From Yamagishiella unicocca (Eukaryota > Chlorophyta > Chlorophyceae > Chlamydomonadales > Volvocaceae), in contig BDSL01000011.1 of NCBI GenBank assembly GCA_003116995.1, positions 558,001 through 622,000 of the forward strand: a DNA stretch of 64,000 bases, read 5' to 3'. The position numbers and the translations under genes were made by a program. Shown in pieces: positions 35,433-46,240 of this stretch. The notes under the pieces are model-generated. The model was not told the origin of the DNA and searched no databases. It was given only the letters and a program-made list of their open reading frames with translations. Position 1 is the stretch's first letter. Every line of letters starts with the position of its first letter.

Positions 35433-38400
35433 TCAGGAGGCGAGCGCAAGAATATCACTGTTGGAGAACGTTAGCCCATTGAATCCAGTGAAGGGTCCGA
35501 GCTCATGCACGTACGAGGCGCCCTTCAGCGCCGGCAGGTTGTTGTAACGCTCCGGAGGCAGCGCCACCAGCTGCATCTTGTCCGCCAGGTTCATGGCCTG
35601 CAGTGGAAGCAGTGGCGCACATCGGCAGGACTTTCAGATGTCTACTTGGATCCCATCCAGGTGGGTGCCCCCAAACAAACATCCAGCCACGCCGTTCGTG
35701 CCATGCCCTACCGGTATGTGAACGGGCATGCAACCCAAACAACATACCGGTAGGAGTTAACTGTTACAGAAGGCCCCAGGCCAGAAGGTAGAGCCATCGG
35801 ACGCATCGCCGAACGAAGTGCTGGGCATTGGAAGGGGGTACCCGTTTGAAGCCTCCGTCCCTTTGAGCCTTGGACCCACCGTCATGTCTTGCGGGCTGCG
35901 GCAACACCAATTCGTCACGCGCTTCTGGATCTCCGCGTCGAATTGATTGTGGGTGTCGGGTTTGGCGAATCCCGACAGCGTGCTCCCCGGCTTCGGGAAG
36001 TGCACCACCCTCACGTCCTTGTATCCCGCCAGCAGCGCCCGCAGCTCCCAGTCCGCTAGCGGTGCGGCCACCGTGATGCGCCGACCGTAGCCGCGAGGGC
36101 TGCGCTCCGTTGCCAGGACCAGCTGGTCGGGAGCCAGGCCGGAGGCGCGAGGGAGGACGGAGGGAACGACCTCCAAGTATGACTTCTGTGGGGGGGTGCG
36201 GGGAGGCAGTGGGCGGGGGTGTGAGGAGCCGCAGCCGTATGGCCGCAACCCCGGCCACCCTCCATCCAGTACCCTTAAAAAGGTACCCTCTCAGCAAGGC
36301 CGCAATCGCCTAGATAGCCCACGGGCCTGATCGCGGCCCCTTGCCGACCCAGCCCGCCTACCTTGAGCTCCTCCGGCACCTTTGGGTTCTCCAGGAACGA
36401 GTACTCCCGAATGAACACCTTGTGACCCGAGTACTCGGTGTTGTCTGGCAGCGAGAACCCCTGCTCGAGCCGCTTGACGCGCATTAGCTGGCTCAGCGAG
36501 CAGACGAAGGGGAAGGTGGTGACCGTCTCGCGATTGATCCTGCATTGCTGCGTCTGGTACCAGTTCTTGGCGCAGTAGCAGAGAAACTGCAAAGCATCAA
36601 ATGGCCCACAACGAAGCTGACAGGAACGCTCGTCAACAGGGCGACAGCTAGCGATCGATGATGATGAATTAAGGGCTAAGCATGCTATGCGGCCGACGCC
36701 ATGGCCGCGTCCAATCGCACACCACTGTAACGTATACTACTACTACCAAATTCCCCCAGGGGTGCTGGCTGCTGCTGTTCTGCCCCCGGACTGTCGGCTG
36801 GTGTTGTGGTGGTTTGCCTTTGTTCCGGTGCACGTCGGTTTCCGTCTCTTTCATCTCCTTCAGTGTCAGGCGATGTGCCCAATGGTTCTACGTTCTGGTC
36901 TGGAACCCATTGTAGCAGTTACTACTACTACCATATTTGACCCAACCGCCGCAACGATTGCGCCTACCCGGGGCATCACCAGGGTGCGGTTGGTGAGCAA
37001 CGCAACGGCGAAGGCGTAGTAGGCCTGCTGCAGTTGGTAGTTGGCGGCCATCACGTGGAAGCGAACCATTTTCTCCGTCACCCACCACTCGTTGTAGGTG
37101 GGCGGCATCTGGGGCACGCCAGGATGATGGCCGTGTTTGGGACAGGAAGGTTGATGCCAGGTAATTAGCACACACATGCACTCACGCACACAGATGCACT
37201 GTTATACTAGTCATGATAAATCAACGCACACACGAGGGCCCATCATCCACAGCAGGACTGCACATGATTGCACGTTCGTCGTTTCCCTAAAGCCTACCTC
37301 CGCAAACACACATAGAAGCTACTGCCCTTTCTTTCCTCGTATTGCTAAACTGCTCGAGCGATTTAGCGACACATGCAGCGCACATGCCCCGCACCCACGT
37401 ACACTCTTCGCTTGTGACAGACAGACACGAGTTTCGGCGCTACCAACGTAGCGGCACCTTCATTTGGTCCAGCTCGAAAGTGACGAGGTGCGGCGACGTG
37501 TAGTAGTCGGGCTCGTCATGGAACTTCATCGCGTCCCGCATGTTCTGTCGCTTGCTCTCCATGCTGCTGCCGCCCCACACCCAGTGCACAGCGTACAGAG
37601 GGTGCTCCAGCTTCTGAGGGTTGCGAGGAAACGGTTAGCACGTGCTAGCCAACTGAATTCAACCGCCTCAGCACAATGCCGAGCATCTTGACGTTGCCAT
37701 ACTACGCGTCAATGAAAAGCGCTTGCAAGCGGATGTCCATCCACGCAGTGCCCAGGATACAACAGAAGTGGCGCAAGCGGATTCGTCTCGCAAAGGATCC
37801 CGATGCATGGGGCGTGAAAAATGGCGTCATTGAAAAACATGGTATCGAATTCAATGCCGCATTTCTCTTTAAAGCTTTAAGATTCCACACGTCCTGACTT
37901 TATGCAGGAGCCGCTTCAGGATTCGTGCCCTAACAACCACTAACTAATCGTCATCCCGGGAAGCCGTTGGTGATAACTGCCCGACGCTGTTATACCTGCC
38001 TGTGCAAGCCTTGCGTTCACGTAAGTGTACGTGTTACCAAACATGGACGCTGGAAGGAAAGCAATCGCCGTATTGTTGCTGTAGGCCGCATAGAAGAAGC
38101 GCGCCGATTCGTCTTCGGGCAAGCGAATGAAAGGCATGCTCTGGTCGAGCTTATACTGTCGCCCCCGGGCGAGTGTATTGAACGCATCCTGATCGTGTCC
38201 GATGGTGTCCATATCTCGCCAGGACTGCCACGACTTGAAAAACTCCAGGCCGCCAGGGTGCTGCCGCATGAAGTAGATCCCTGGTAACAAAGGCAGAGGG
38301 GCAGGGCGAAGAGGCGGCGCCGTCGTGGCCTTCCACCCATCGCTTAGGCTGCATAGGCCCAAAAAGTAAGGCAACCGGTGCACCGGCATTAGCGGCCGCT

Positions 38401-39874
38401 ACTCCTAGGCTTTGTTGATGTGGCCGCATTGCAACCATAGTTTGGATGTGTACGCCAAAGTAACCTACCTGTATTGATGTTTATGTAGGGGCTTATTTTC
38501 TTCTCAACGCCCAAGTCGCCTTTTTTGTTGCCAGTCGATACCGAGTCGACGCTGAGTACCACATCTGCCGGCCCGTCCAGCTGGGACAGGAAGAACGGCA
38601 TTGGGTCGCTGAACCACACCACGTCAGCATCCGAGTGGATTACGTTAACCCCCAGCTCATACACGCTCCTCACTACTTGCACCTACAGCGGCACAAGGAC
38701 GGGCGTGGTCCCGCCCTCTCAGTCATCAGCGATTGCAAGTGCGAGCCAAAAACACGGCCTTCAGGACAAGCAGGGCGGCACTCCAGGGGGGGACCGCCGC
38801 CCCCGCGGGCCAGCAGTTACTGCATCCCAACATTACCTTCATGTACGATATGCGGTACACACGAAGATGGCTCACTTCCTTGCTACGTCATACTTGCGAA
38901 AAGCACCCAACCGCTTGTACCTTGCGCCAAGTGATCTTCGCCCATTGGTGCATCTCCCACTGGTAGCTGCCCCACACGTATTCCAGCCCTACAGGTCAAC
39001 AGATTCCGGGGGCCGAAAGCATCAGGTAACTCGGTTTACTTGGCGGGCCTCGTGCGTGCCCGCCTTACTGTTTGCCAGATACATAGCGAATAGTCCAGCA
39101 CGTACCTAGGACACTGCACAACAACAGACCCCACTCTGGTCTGGAACCCACTGTAACCGTTACAACAACAACTTAGGGTGCTGGCTGCTGCCGTTTTTGC
39201 CCCTGTGCTTGCTGGTGTCGTGGTTGTGTGTCTTTGCTACGGTGCTGTTGGGGTTCTGTCTCTTTTGTCTCCTTCAGTGCCAGGCGATGTGCTCGATCAG
39301 CTTGATGGTTCTGTCTTTTGGTCTGGAACCCACTGTAACGTGTACTGTAACAGACAGCAAACAATACGCTTCTTATCCAGAGCCTATCCTGTATACCGGT
39401 ATGAGATGTGACACTTAAGCCCCTTATGTACAGTCGTTCCCCCATCAGCTCACCCGTGCCCCGGTACTTCAGCCGGTCTGGAGGGGCGTTGAAGCACTGC
39501 GTGACCCCCTGCGCCGCTAGCGCCAGGGACGTCTCCGGGTCCAGAGCCGCCACCAGCCAGTACGTGATGTTGGCGGCCACCATGTTTTCCACGTAGCTGG
39601 GACCGAAGCTTTTCCACAGGAGTTTGTCGATGGCCATCACGAGCACCGTGTTGTTCTGCGCAACTCGCTGAACTAGCTCCGGGGACAGCGGCCCGCAGTG
39701 GGCGCCGTCTGCCAGGATCCCTCGGCCGGAGTCGCCGCTTAGTGCCGTCTGGCCAGGATGTTGGCCCCAGAGGGACCCTCCGAAACGCTGGATGGACACG
39801 ACGTCCGCCTGGGTCGACACCCTGCCCACCAGGAATGCCAACGCTAAGGCGAACAGGCAAACTCGTGCGACCAT
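35433..39874 (-). CDS. GT77-B: XEG113-like glycosyltransferase
   Basis: Secretory-pathway GT77 enzyme, likely an arabinosyltransferase on hydroxyproline-rich glycoproteins. Nine exons: 39454-39874, 38921-38988, 38469-38682, 38000-38280, 37458-37613, 36968-37108, 36362-36586, 35880-36185, 35433-35597. They give 658 residues, near plant XEG113 (about 640). A signal peptide is clear (residues 1-22, ending VSTQA). The DxD site is HSDADVVWFSDPMPFF (about 179-194). IGHDQDAFNTLARG, VHWVWGGSSMESKRQNMRDA, NYQLQQAYYAFAVALLTNRT, REYSFLENP and a late WCC follow. The exon 4 end needs a GC donor (CAG|GCAGGT at about 38000/37999) to keep the frame shared with C and D. Exon 1 resembles GT77-C closely, while exons 7-8 and the intron between them resemble GT77-D. 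Confidence 0.9.
36749..36935 (+). repeat. Dispersed repeat, full-length copy 1
   Basis: Runs from GGTGCTGGCTGCTGC, through a T/G-rich middle and CAGTGTCAGGCGATGTGC, to GGTCTGGAACCCAT and ACTACTACTA. It lies in a GT77-B intron. The tail of another copy (36720-36748) immediately precedes it, so copies can be tandem. Confidence 0.75.
39135..39356 (+). repeat. Dispersed repeat, partial plus full-length copy 2
   Basis: A tail fragment (39135-39172, GGTCTGGAACCCACTGTAAC) is directly followed by a complete copy (39173-39356) that starts GGTGCTGGCTGCTGCCG and ends GGTCTGGAACCCACTGTAAC. It lies in the first intron of GT77-B. Copy order and spacing match 36749-36935. Confidence 0.75.
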
Positions 39875-41727
39875 GCCTCACGACTTCATTCCATAATATT
39901 CCATAGTACGTAGTATACGAACTGCGAATCCAGCTGATGCAGGCTCGTGCTTTTCCAGCAGTCTGACTCAACCGTAATCAACGTTTGGCAGGCGTGGCTT
40001 CTCTCCCATTGTCGCGAGGCATAATGCGGCAATATTGAGTAGTGTTTAGCGTATTTTAGTGCTCAAAGTCCTAGGCCGTTTACGCAGGCCCGCGCTGGCT
40101 CACTGCTTGCCGTCGCCAGCAGACAGACATGCAGCGGCCAACTATATCTCCAACCAATTTGCAGTTCATCCATCACTGTTTTGAGCCGACAGAGCACGGA
40201 TTACATCCCAGCTTCGGCATGCCAGGTGCTACCATCGTACCTAGCTCTACGAACTGCGGCCAGCTGCGGCGCACTGCGAAGCAAACCTGACTTTCACAGC
40301 ACAAGTGTCGTGCCTAGCAACACATTATGGCAAGAACTACTACAAAATTACGTTAACACACCGTTGCTTGCGGCGTCGAGGAGTTGGAGCTTGGAGGAAC
40401 GCTCCCAAACGCGGCGGCACTTTCAAAGATTGGATGATGGGGTCGGCCTCAACAGTTTACGAGCGCAGAATGGCCACACGTGTCTAACTTCAAGGCGTTC
40501 GGGCAGAGCTAACTGCAAGCAACCCCAGCATGGGCTTTGCAAATTGCAATACGTGTGGGCGTCACTACACGTTGATACGCGTGTGCCCCTACTGCATGCA
40601 GCCGCCCTCGCCCATCACCCCTGAGCTGGTTTCCTGCAACCGGGGTCTCTGTCGCTTCTCAGGGCCATTCCTCACTCGGGCTTGCACACAGCTTTTTGGG
40701 CGGGGTCCCTATCACCTCACAAGTAAATCCCCCTGCTTTACATATGGCCGTTTTGCATACAAAGGACTCGGGTGTGGCATGTGACATGTAACGTGCGAAA
40801 GGATTGAAAGATGTGAGGGAGGGACACTCGGTGGCTATTACTTATCCCTTACAGCTGGTACCGGTAACAGTTACTGTCACCAACGCTCTGATGTTACCAG
40901 AGCGTTGGAAGTGCGTCCAATCAGGTCCAACGAACGTAGCGGACGCGCGATATCGACTCCTTCACTGGAGCCACGGACCGACACGGACCGGCATGGAATC
41001 GGTCACTCTCATGAACTTCATGAAGCATATCGTAACATCAATGAAGCATATCATAACATTAACTAGGGTAGAGGAAGAGGAGCACAGGATAAAATCGGAT
41101 GGACTAGGCTCGGCATCCCCGCAGGCACGTCGCTCCACTGACAATCGAATTACCGTTGGTTGCACGGCATCCCATGCCGCTCTCCAAGCTGCGCCAGCGA
41201 AACCGGGGTAGGCGTATGTGAACGACACGGGTCGGTATGGGACCACTGTATGCCCCATCACAAACCCTCTCGGGTAGGACGGGGTTCCCACTTGCCAGGA
41301 ATGCAAAAGTAACCATCACTGCGCCACCCGGGCGACCGTCACCCTCAATATTGTCCCGCCCATCTGCTCGTTATATGCGCGCATGTCCTTGTACGTTGTC
41401 CGCAACCGCGCCCGATAACCGAACGCTTAACATCGCATGGACTGAGTGCTGCCTGAATCCATTAACCGAGGACCCCTTTGTAGAACCCTAACGCGACGCC
41501 CCCTCCCTCCCCCGGTCCCGATCTCGCAAATAAATCCCGCCCTAAGTCCCAACTCGCATCCATGTTAAGCACACCCACCACTATTGCCGCTTGCCCCGCA
41601 CGCAAGCAACACAGTTGCGGCAGCCAGCATACGGCAGCGAATCCAAAACATATATATAAAGTATCCACACTCTTCCACACGCGACCGGCGTCGTTTCGTC
41701 CTGGGGCCCGGGGCCTGCATCATAACG
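39875..41727. other. Intergenic region between GT77-B and GT77-C
   Basis: About 1.85 kb upstream of GT77-B and downstream of GT77-C. Only incidental open frames are seen. A local duplication of ATGAAGCATATC occurs at about 41020-41060. I see no gene. Confidence 0.5.
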
Positions 41728-44700
41728 CTACAGCACTTGCCCATTCGTTCTCCGGATGGGTCCGAACTCGTGACCATACGAGCCGTCCTTCAGCGCCGGC
41801 AGGTTGTTGTAACGCCCCGGAGGCAGCGCCACCAGCTGCACGTGTTCCGTCAAGTTCATGGCCTGTGGCGGAAGCAGCGGCGGCGCAGGAGAGGCGGCAG
41901 CGGCAGGACCGTGTCAGTGCAAAGAACGTCCTCAGACGGTAGCAACACTGGTAATGGCCAGGACCTAGCGCTGCTGCGGCCACCACTTTGGGTACGGCCC
42001 GGCCATCGTCGTACATGGCTGCACAGCCAAGTCACAGGCCGCTGGTTGGGCCGCGGCCAGCACACGTCGCGTCACGCCCGTACCCACCGCCATATCAGGT
42101 GGAGCCCGGCAGCACCAGTAGGCCACGTATTTCTGGATCTCCGCGTCGAATTGATTGTGGGTGTCGGGTTTGGAGAATCCCGACAGCGTGCTCCCCGGCT
42201 TTGTCAAGTGCAGCACCCTCACGTCCTTGTACCCCGCCAGCAGCGCCCGCAGCTCCCAGTCCGCCAGCGGTGCGGCCACCGTGATGCGCCGGCCGTAGCC
42301 GCGTGTCGCTGCTTCCTCCGAAACCACAAGCTGGTCGGCACGGAGGCTCGCCGCGCGGGGTCGTTCTGAAGGTTGAATCTCAAGGAGTGATTTCTGCGTG
42401 CGCCAGCGGGGCCGGGATAGTAAGCAGGTCGGCAATGGATCACCAGCCACCGAATTGATCAAGGGATCTTAACCTGCCAGTCAATCCTTCCCGTGGTCAG
42501 GGGCAGCAGCGCCTGCTTACAGCCCCTAGGCCAGTTGCAGGCGAGTTGAGGCGGCGACACTGATCACCTCCTCGCTGATCCTCCCGGATCACCACTCCGA
42601 CTGACGCGGCCCTTCGAGAGGTAAAGTCGCCGCACTGATTCTCAGCCTTCCACCATGTTCGATGGGCCCATGTTCGGTGGCATCAACAGGTGGAACTGCA
42701 TTCGGTAGCACACAAGCACATACCACACCCGCTTCGGCGTTGTCCAGTTAAGCATCGTCTGTTACCGAAACGTGGTCGAAACCGCTTCCTCCGTTTCACG
42801 AACATAGCGCCCACATTGCAAGCCTCCACAGCCTTCCCTCCGGGTTCCCTCCAGTCACACGCCTACCTTGAGCTCCTCCGGCACCTTTGGGTTCTCCAGG
42901 AACGAGTACTCCCGAATGAACACCTTGTGACCCGAGTACTCGGTGTTGTCGGGCAGCGAGAGCCCCTGTGAGAGCCGCTTCACGCGCATCAGCTGGCTCA
43001 GCGAGCAGACGAAGGGGAAGGTGGTGACCTTCTCTTCATTGATCCGACACCGCTGCGTCTGGTACCAGTTCTTGGAGCAAAAACAGTGAAACTGCGAGCA
43101 TGAAACCAGGAATTATTTAGCGCTTTACCGGTAGCTGAAGCGGTATCAATGTGGGCACATTCGAGGAACTACAGCAGCCAGCACCGCTGCAGGGCGAAGA
43201 CCAACAGCAGTCGCAACGGTTCCGCCTACCCGGGGCATCACCAAGGTGCGGTTGGTGATCAACGCAACGGCGAAGGCGTAGTACGCTTGTTGCAGCTGGT
43301 AGTTGGCGGCCATCACGTGGTAGCGAATCATCTCCTCCGTCCCTTGCCAGTCGTTGAAATCTTCCGGCACCTGCGTTGGATTCGGCAGCGTCGGATGGGC
43401 GAGCCTGTCGACACCGTCAAGGTTATAAGCTTCATGGCCATATCAACGGCCCGGGACGAAGCCCGAGCAGGCTGCCACCTATAACGCAGGGCCGATGGCT
43501 CTATCGTTTCAGGAAGAAGGTCTGGAGTCCACTGTGACAAAACATTTTACACAAACGCAGGCGGCAGTCAAGCTCGATGATGGCTTGTGGCCTGGGCACG
43601 CCTGGGCTCACCCACAGATGGTCCAGATCGAAGGTGACGAGGTGCGGCGACGTGTAGTAATCGGGCTCGTCATGGAACTTCATCGCGTCCCGCATGTTCT
43701 GTCGCTTGCTCTCCATGCTGCTGCCGCCCCACACCCAGTGCACCGCGTACAGAGGGTGCTCCAGCTTCTGAGGGGCGGCCAGTAGCACGGGCAGCGCGAG
43801 GTCCAAGCAGAGCTGGTCATCCACGCAGCAAACATCTGTCGCGGCGCACGCGGTCGTGGAGCTAGGTGGCACCTACATACGGCGCACTGACTCTGCAGCC
43901 AGCCAGCCTACTGAACACATGCTCTGCAGCTTCGAATGGCCGTTAAATGAGGGCTACTGCAGTCCGTTGCTTAGGGAGATGAACGACGGGTGCAACGCGG
44001 ATGCCTGCCAGGTCGCCTCACCTCCCACAGCCGTGCGTTCACGTACGTGTACGTGTTTCCAAACATGGACGACGGGAGGAAGGAGACGGCCGTCTCGATA
44101 CTGAAGGCGGCGTAGAAGACGCGCATATCGGTGCTCCGCGGAATGATCGCGTATTCCCGTATGTTCTCCTCGTAGTAACCGCCGCGGACAACGGTATTAA
44201 AACCGTCCTGGTCGTGGCCGATATTCTTGTCCTGCATTGGGAGCCAAACCTTGTCGAAGAACTCCAGGCCGCTTTGCCACTGCCGATAGAAGTATATCCC
44301 TAATGCAGTGACACGGCATGACAAGGGAAGGAAAGGGTCGGGGTCGAACGCAGGACGAACCTCGTCGTTCAGGGCAAGCACGTGCCCGTCTGTCTTCCGT
44401 GGTGCATATGCGCACGGCCACCAAGCCATGCACGGCGTTTCCTGGCCCACGAAGCGCTGTGCATGGGCCGGGACAACGCTGTGCATGCTCCAGCTCCTCT
44501 CCCCTCCTCCTCCGTCCTAGCTAGAACGTCGGAGGAGGGGGGAGGAGCTGGAGGCCTGCAGGCAAAGATGGCATGCTGTGCATAAAGGTGCTGGGCAGCC
44601 GAGGCAGATTGACTTGTTAGCGGCAGATTGACATGTTGGCGGCAGATTGACATGTTAGCGGCGTGCGTGCGAGGGCGGTCGTCAGGCCTACCCACCCGTG

Positions 44701-45980
44701 TTGATGTTGGTGAAGGGGCTGCTGGCGAGCTCCAGCCCGAAGTCATTCTTACTGTTGTGGGTACAGACCGCGTCTATCGAACTGATGATGTGCGCCGGCC
44801 CTTCCAGCTGAGTCAGGAAGAACGGCAGTGGGTCCCTGAACCACACCACGTCAGCATCCGAGTGGATCACGTGGACCCCCAGCTCATACACCGCCCTCAC
44901 CATATGCACCTGCAGCAACGCACCGACGGGAGGGCCACGCCGCCGTGGAGTCAGCGGGCCGGGCAGCAACCCACGTTGTTTACCGTCGCCGAGGAGGCGC
45001 CGGCTGAGATAGATAGATAGACAGATGGGGGAGGTCTCCTGAAAAGGCAGTGCCGCCAGTCGGCAGTGCCTAGGACCGTCTCGCCTGGTGGTCCCACCTC
45101 GTCTTGGTTTCCACCGCGCGCTCATGACCCCTCCCTGGCGTTCTTGCCCCTCCAGGTCTTGGAGCCGCCCTAACATCTCTGACTGCGCAGCAACCCCAAC
45201 GACTCGCCGGATGCCCAGTTCGGGTGATACGACGTGCTGCCATGACAAGGGCGCCGGTGGTGACCTGGACCCAAAACACGAACAGACACGTTCAGGGAAA
45301 TAGGGTTGTTTCGTCACTGACCTTGTTCCAAGTCGTCTGCGACCAGTGATGACTGCCCCATGCGTACTGCACGTCTGCGTTGTTGGTGGCAGGAGGACGG
45401 GAATGCAAGACGGGTCGGCAAGGAGGCTTCAAAAGGGATCGACACCGCTATTTGGCTGGCTCAGTGCATGCACTCTCGGGCGCCGCTTGCCCCATCCAAT
45501 GGCTACTACCCAACACCCCATCCTGAGCACCACTCCCGCCCCACTACTGCCCACCAGCTCACCCGTGCCCTTGTACTTCAGCCGGTCTGGAGGGGCGTTG
45601 AAGCACTGCGTGACCCCCTGCGCCGCTAGCGCCAGGGACGTCTCCGGGTCCAGTGCCGCCACCAGCCAGTAGGTGATGTTGGCGGCCAGCATGTTTTCCA
45701 CATAGCTGGGACCGAAGCTCTTCCACAGGAGTTTGTCGATGGCCGTCACCAGGACGGTGTTGTTCTGTGCGACGCGCTGAACCAGCTCCGGGGACAGCGG
45801 CCCGCAGTGGGCGCCGTCTGCCAGGAGAACCCGGCCTCGGGCGCTGTCATTTGTGGACAAGGCGCTGACAGGGCCATCATCAGGTTCTGAGGCGAACCAG
45901 GCCGGCCACTGTACGCCAGTTGTTGAGGAGCAACGTGCCAGCAATGCCACGCACAGCAAAATTGCACTGATGCGGTACAT
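41728..45980 (-). CDS. GT77-C: XEG113-like glycosyltransferase
   Basis: Tandem paralogue of GT77-B, expected in the Golgi lumen. Nine exons: 45563-45980, 45322-45374, 44696-44909, 44022-44299, 43612-43767, 43230-43370, 42867-43091, 42088-42393, 41728-41862. They give 641 residues. The start is taken at 45980 because MYRISAILLCVALLA then forms a clean signal peptide; an in-frame ATG at 46028 would add 16 polar residues. The DxD site is HSDADVVWFRDPLPFF (about 173-188). IGHDQDGFNTVVRG, HWVWGGSSMESKRQ, NYQLQQAYYAFAVALITNRT, REYSFLENP and YWCC follow. Exon lengths 214, 278, 156 and 225 equal those of GT77-D, which supports the model. Divergent from GT77-D across 260 bp. Confidence 0.9.
44482..44552. 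repeat. Imperfect inverted repeat in the GT77-C intron
   Basis: A CCAGCTCCTC plus CT-rich arm pairs with a GGAGGAGCTGG plus GA-rich arm across a short loop containing CTAGCTAG. This is a polypurine/polypyrimidine hairpin candidate. Confidence 0.7.
44607..44660. repeat. Short tandem repeat in the GT77-C intron
   Basis: About three copies of a 20-bp GCAGATTGACATGTT(A/G)GCGG unit, just downstream of the hairpin. Confidence 0.85.
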
Positions 45981-46240
45981 CGATTGCAGTCGGCGACAAC
46001 ATGTCGAGGATTTCAACGTAAGGATCATCGTAATGGGCCGACTCGTGCAACTGGCGCCAAAACAACGACCTACTGAATCAGCCCTGTTACTTATGTAATT
46101 AGATAACTAGAATATAATAGTCTATGTCCAGTTTATGTCACCGTATGTTGGCGCCGTTCTGTCTTCTTGGGTTTTTGCTTCTCTCGTTAAGATGTTATAA
46201 GTGACGCGATGCAATCTGTAGCTATGCCATTCATCTTTCA
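45981..46240. promoter_or_regulatory. Compact divergent promoter, GT77-C / GT77-D
   Basis: Only 260 bp separate the two start codons, which point away from each other. The centre is AT-rich compared with the surroundings (for example TTAGATAACTAGAATATAAT near 46098). The two genes are paralogues and so could be co-regulated from one shared region. Confidence 0.65.

Noticed and set aside
37676..37897. 73-codon plus-strand frame with basic KWRKRIRLAKDPDAWG
   Set aside because: It sits in a GT77-B intron with no motif or splice support.
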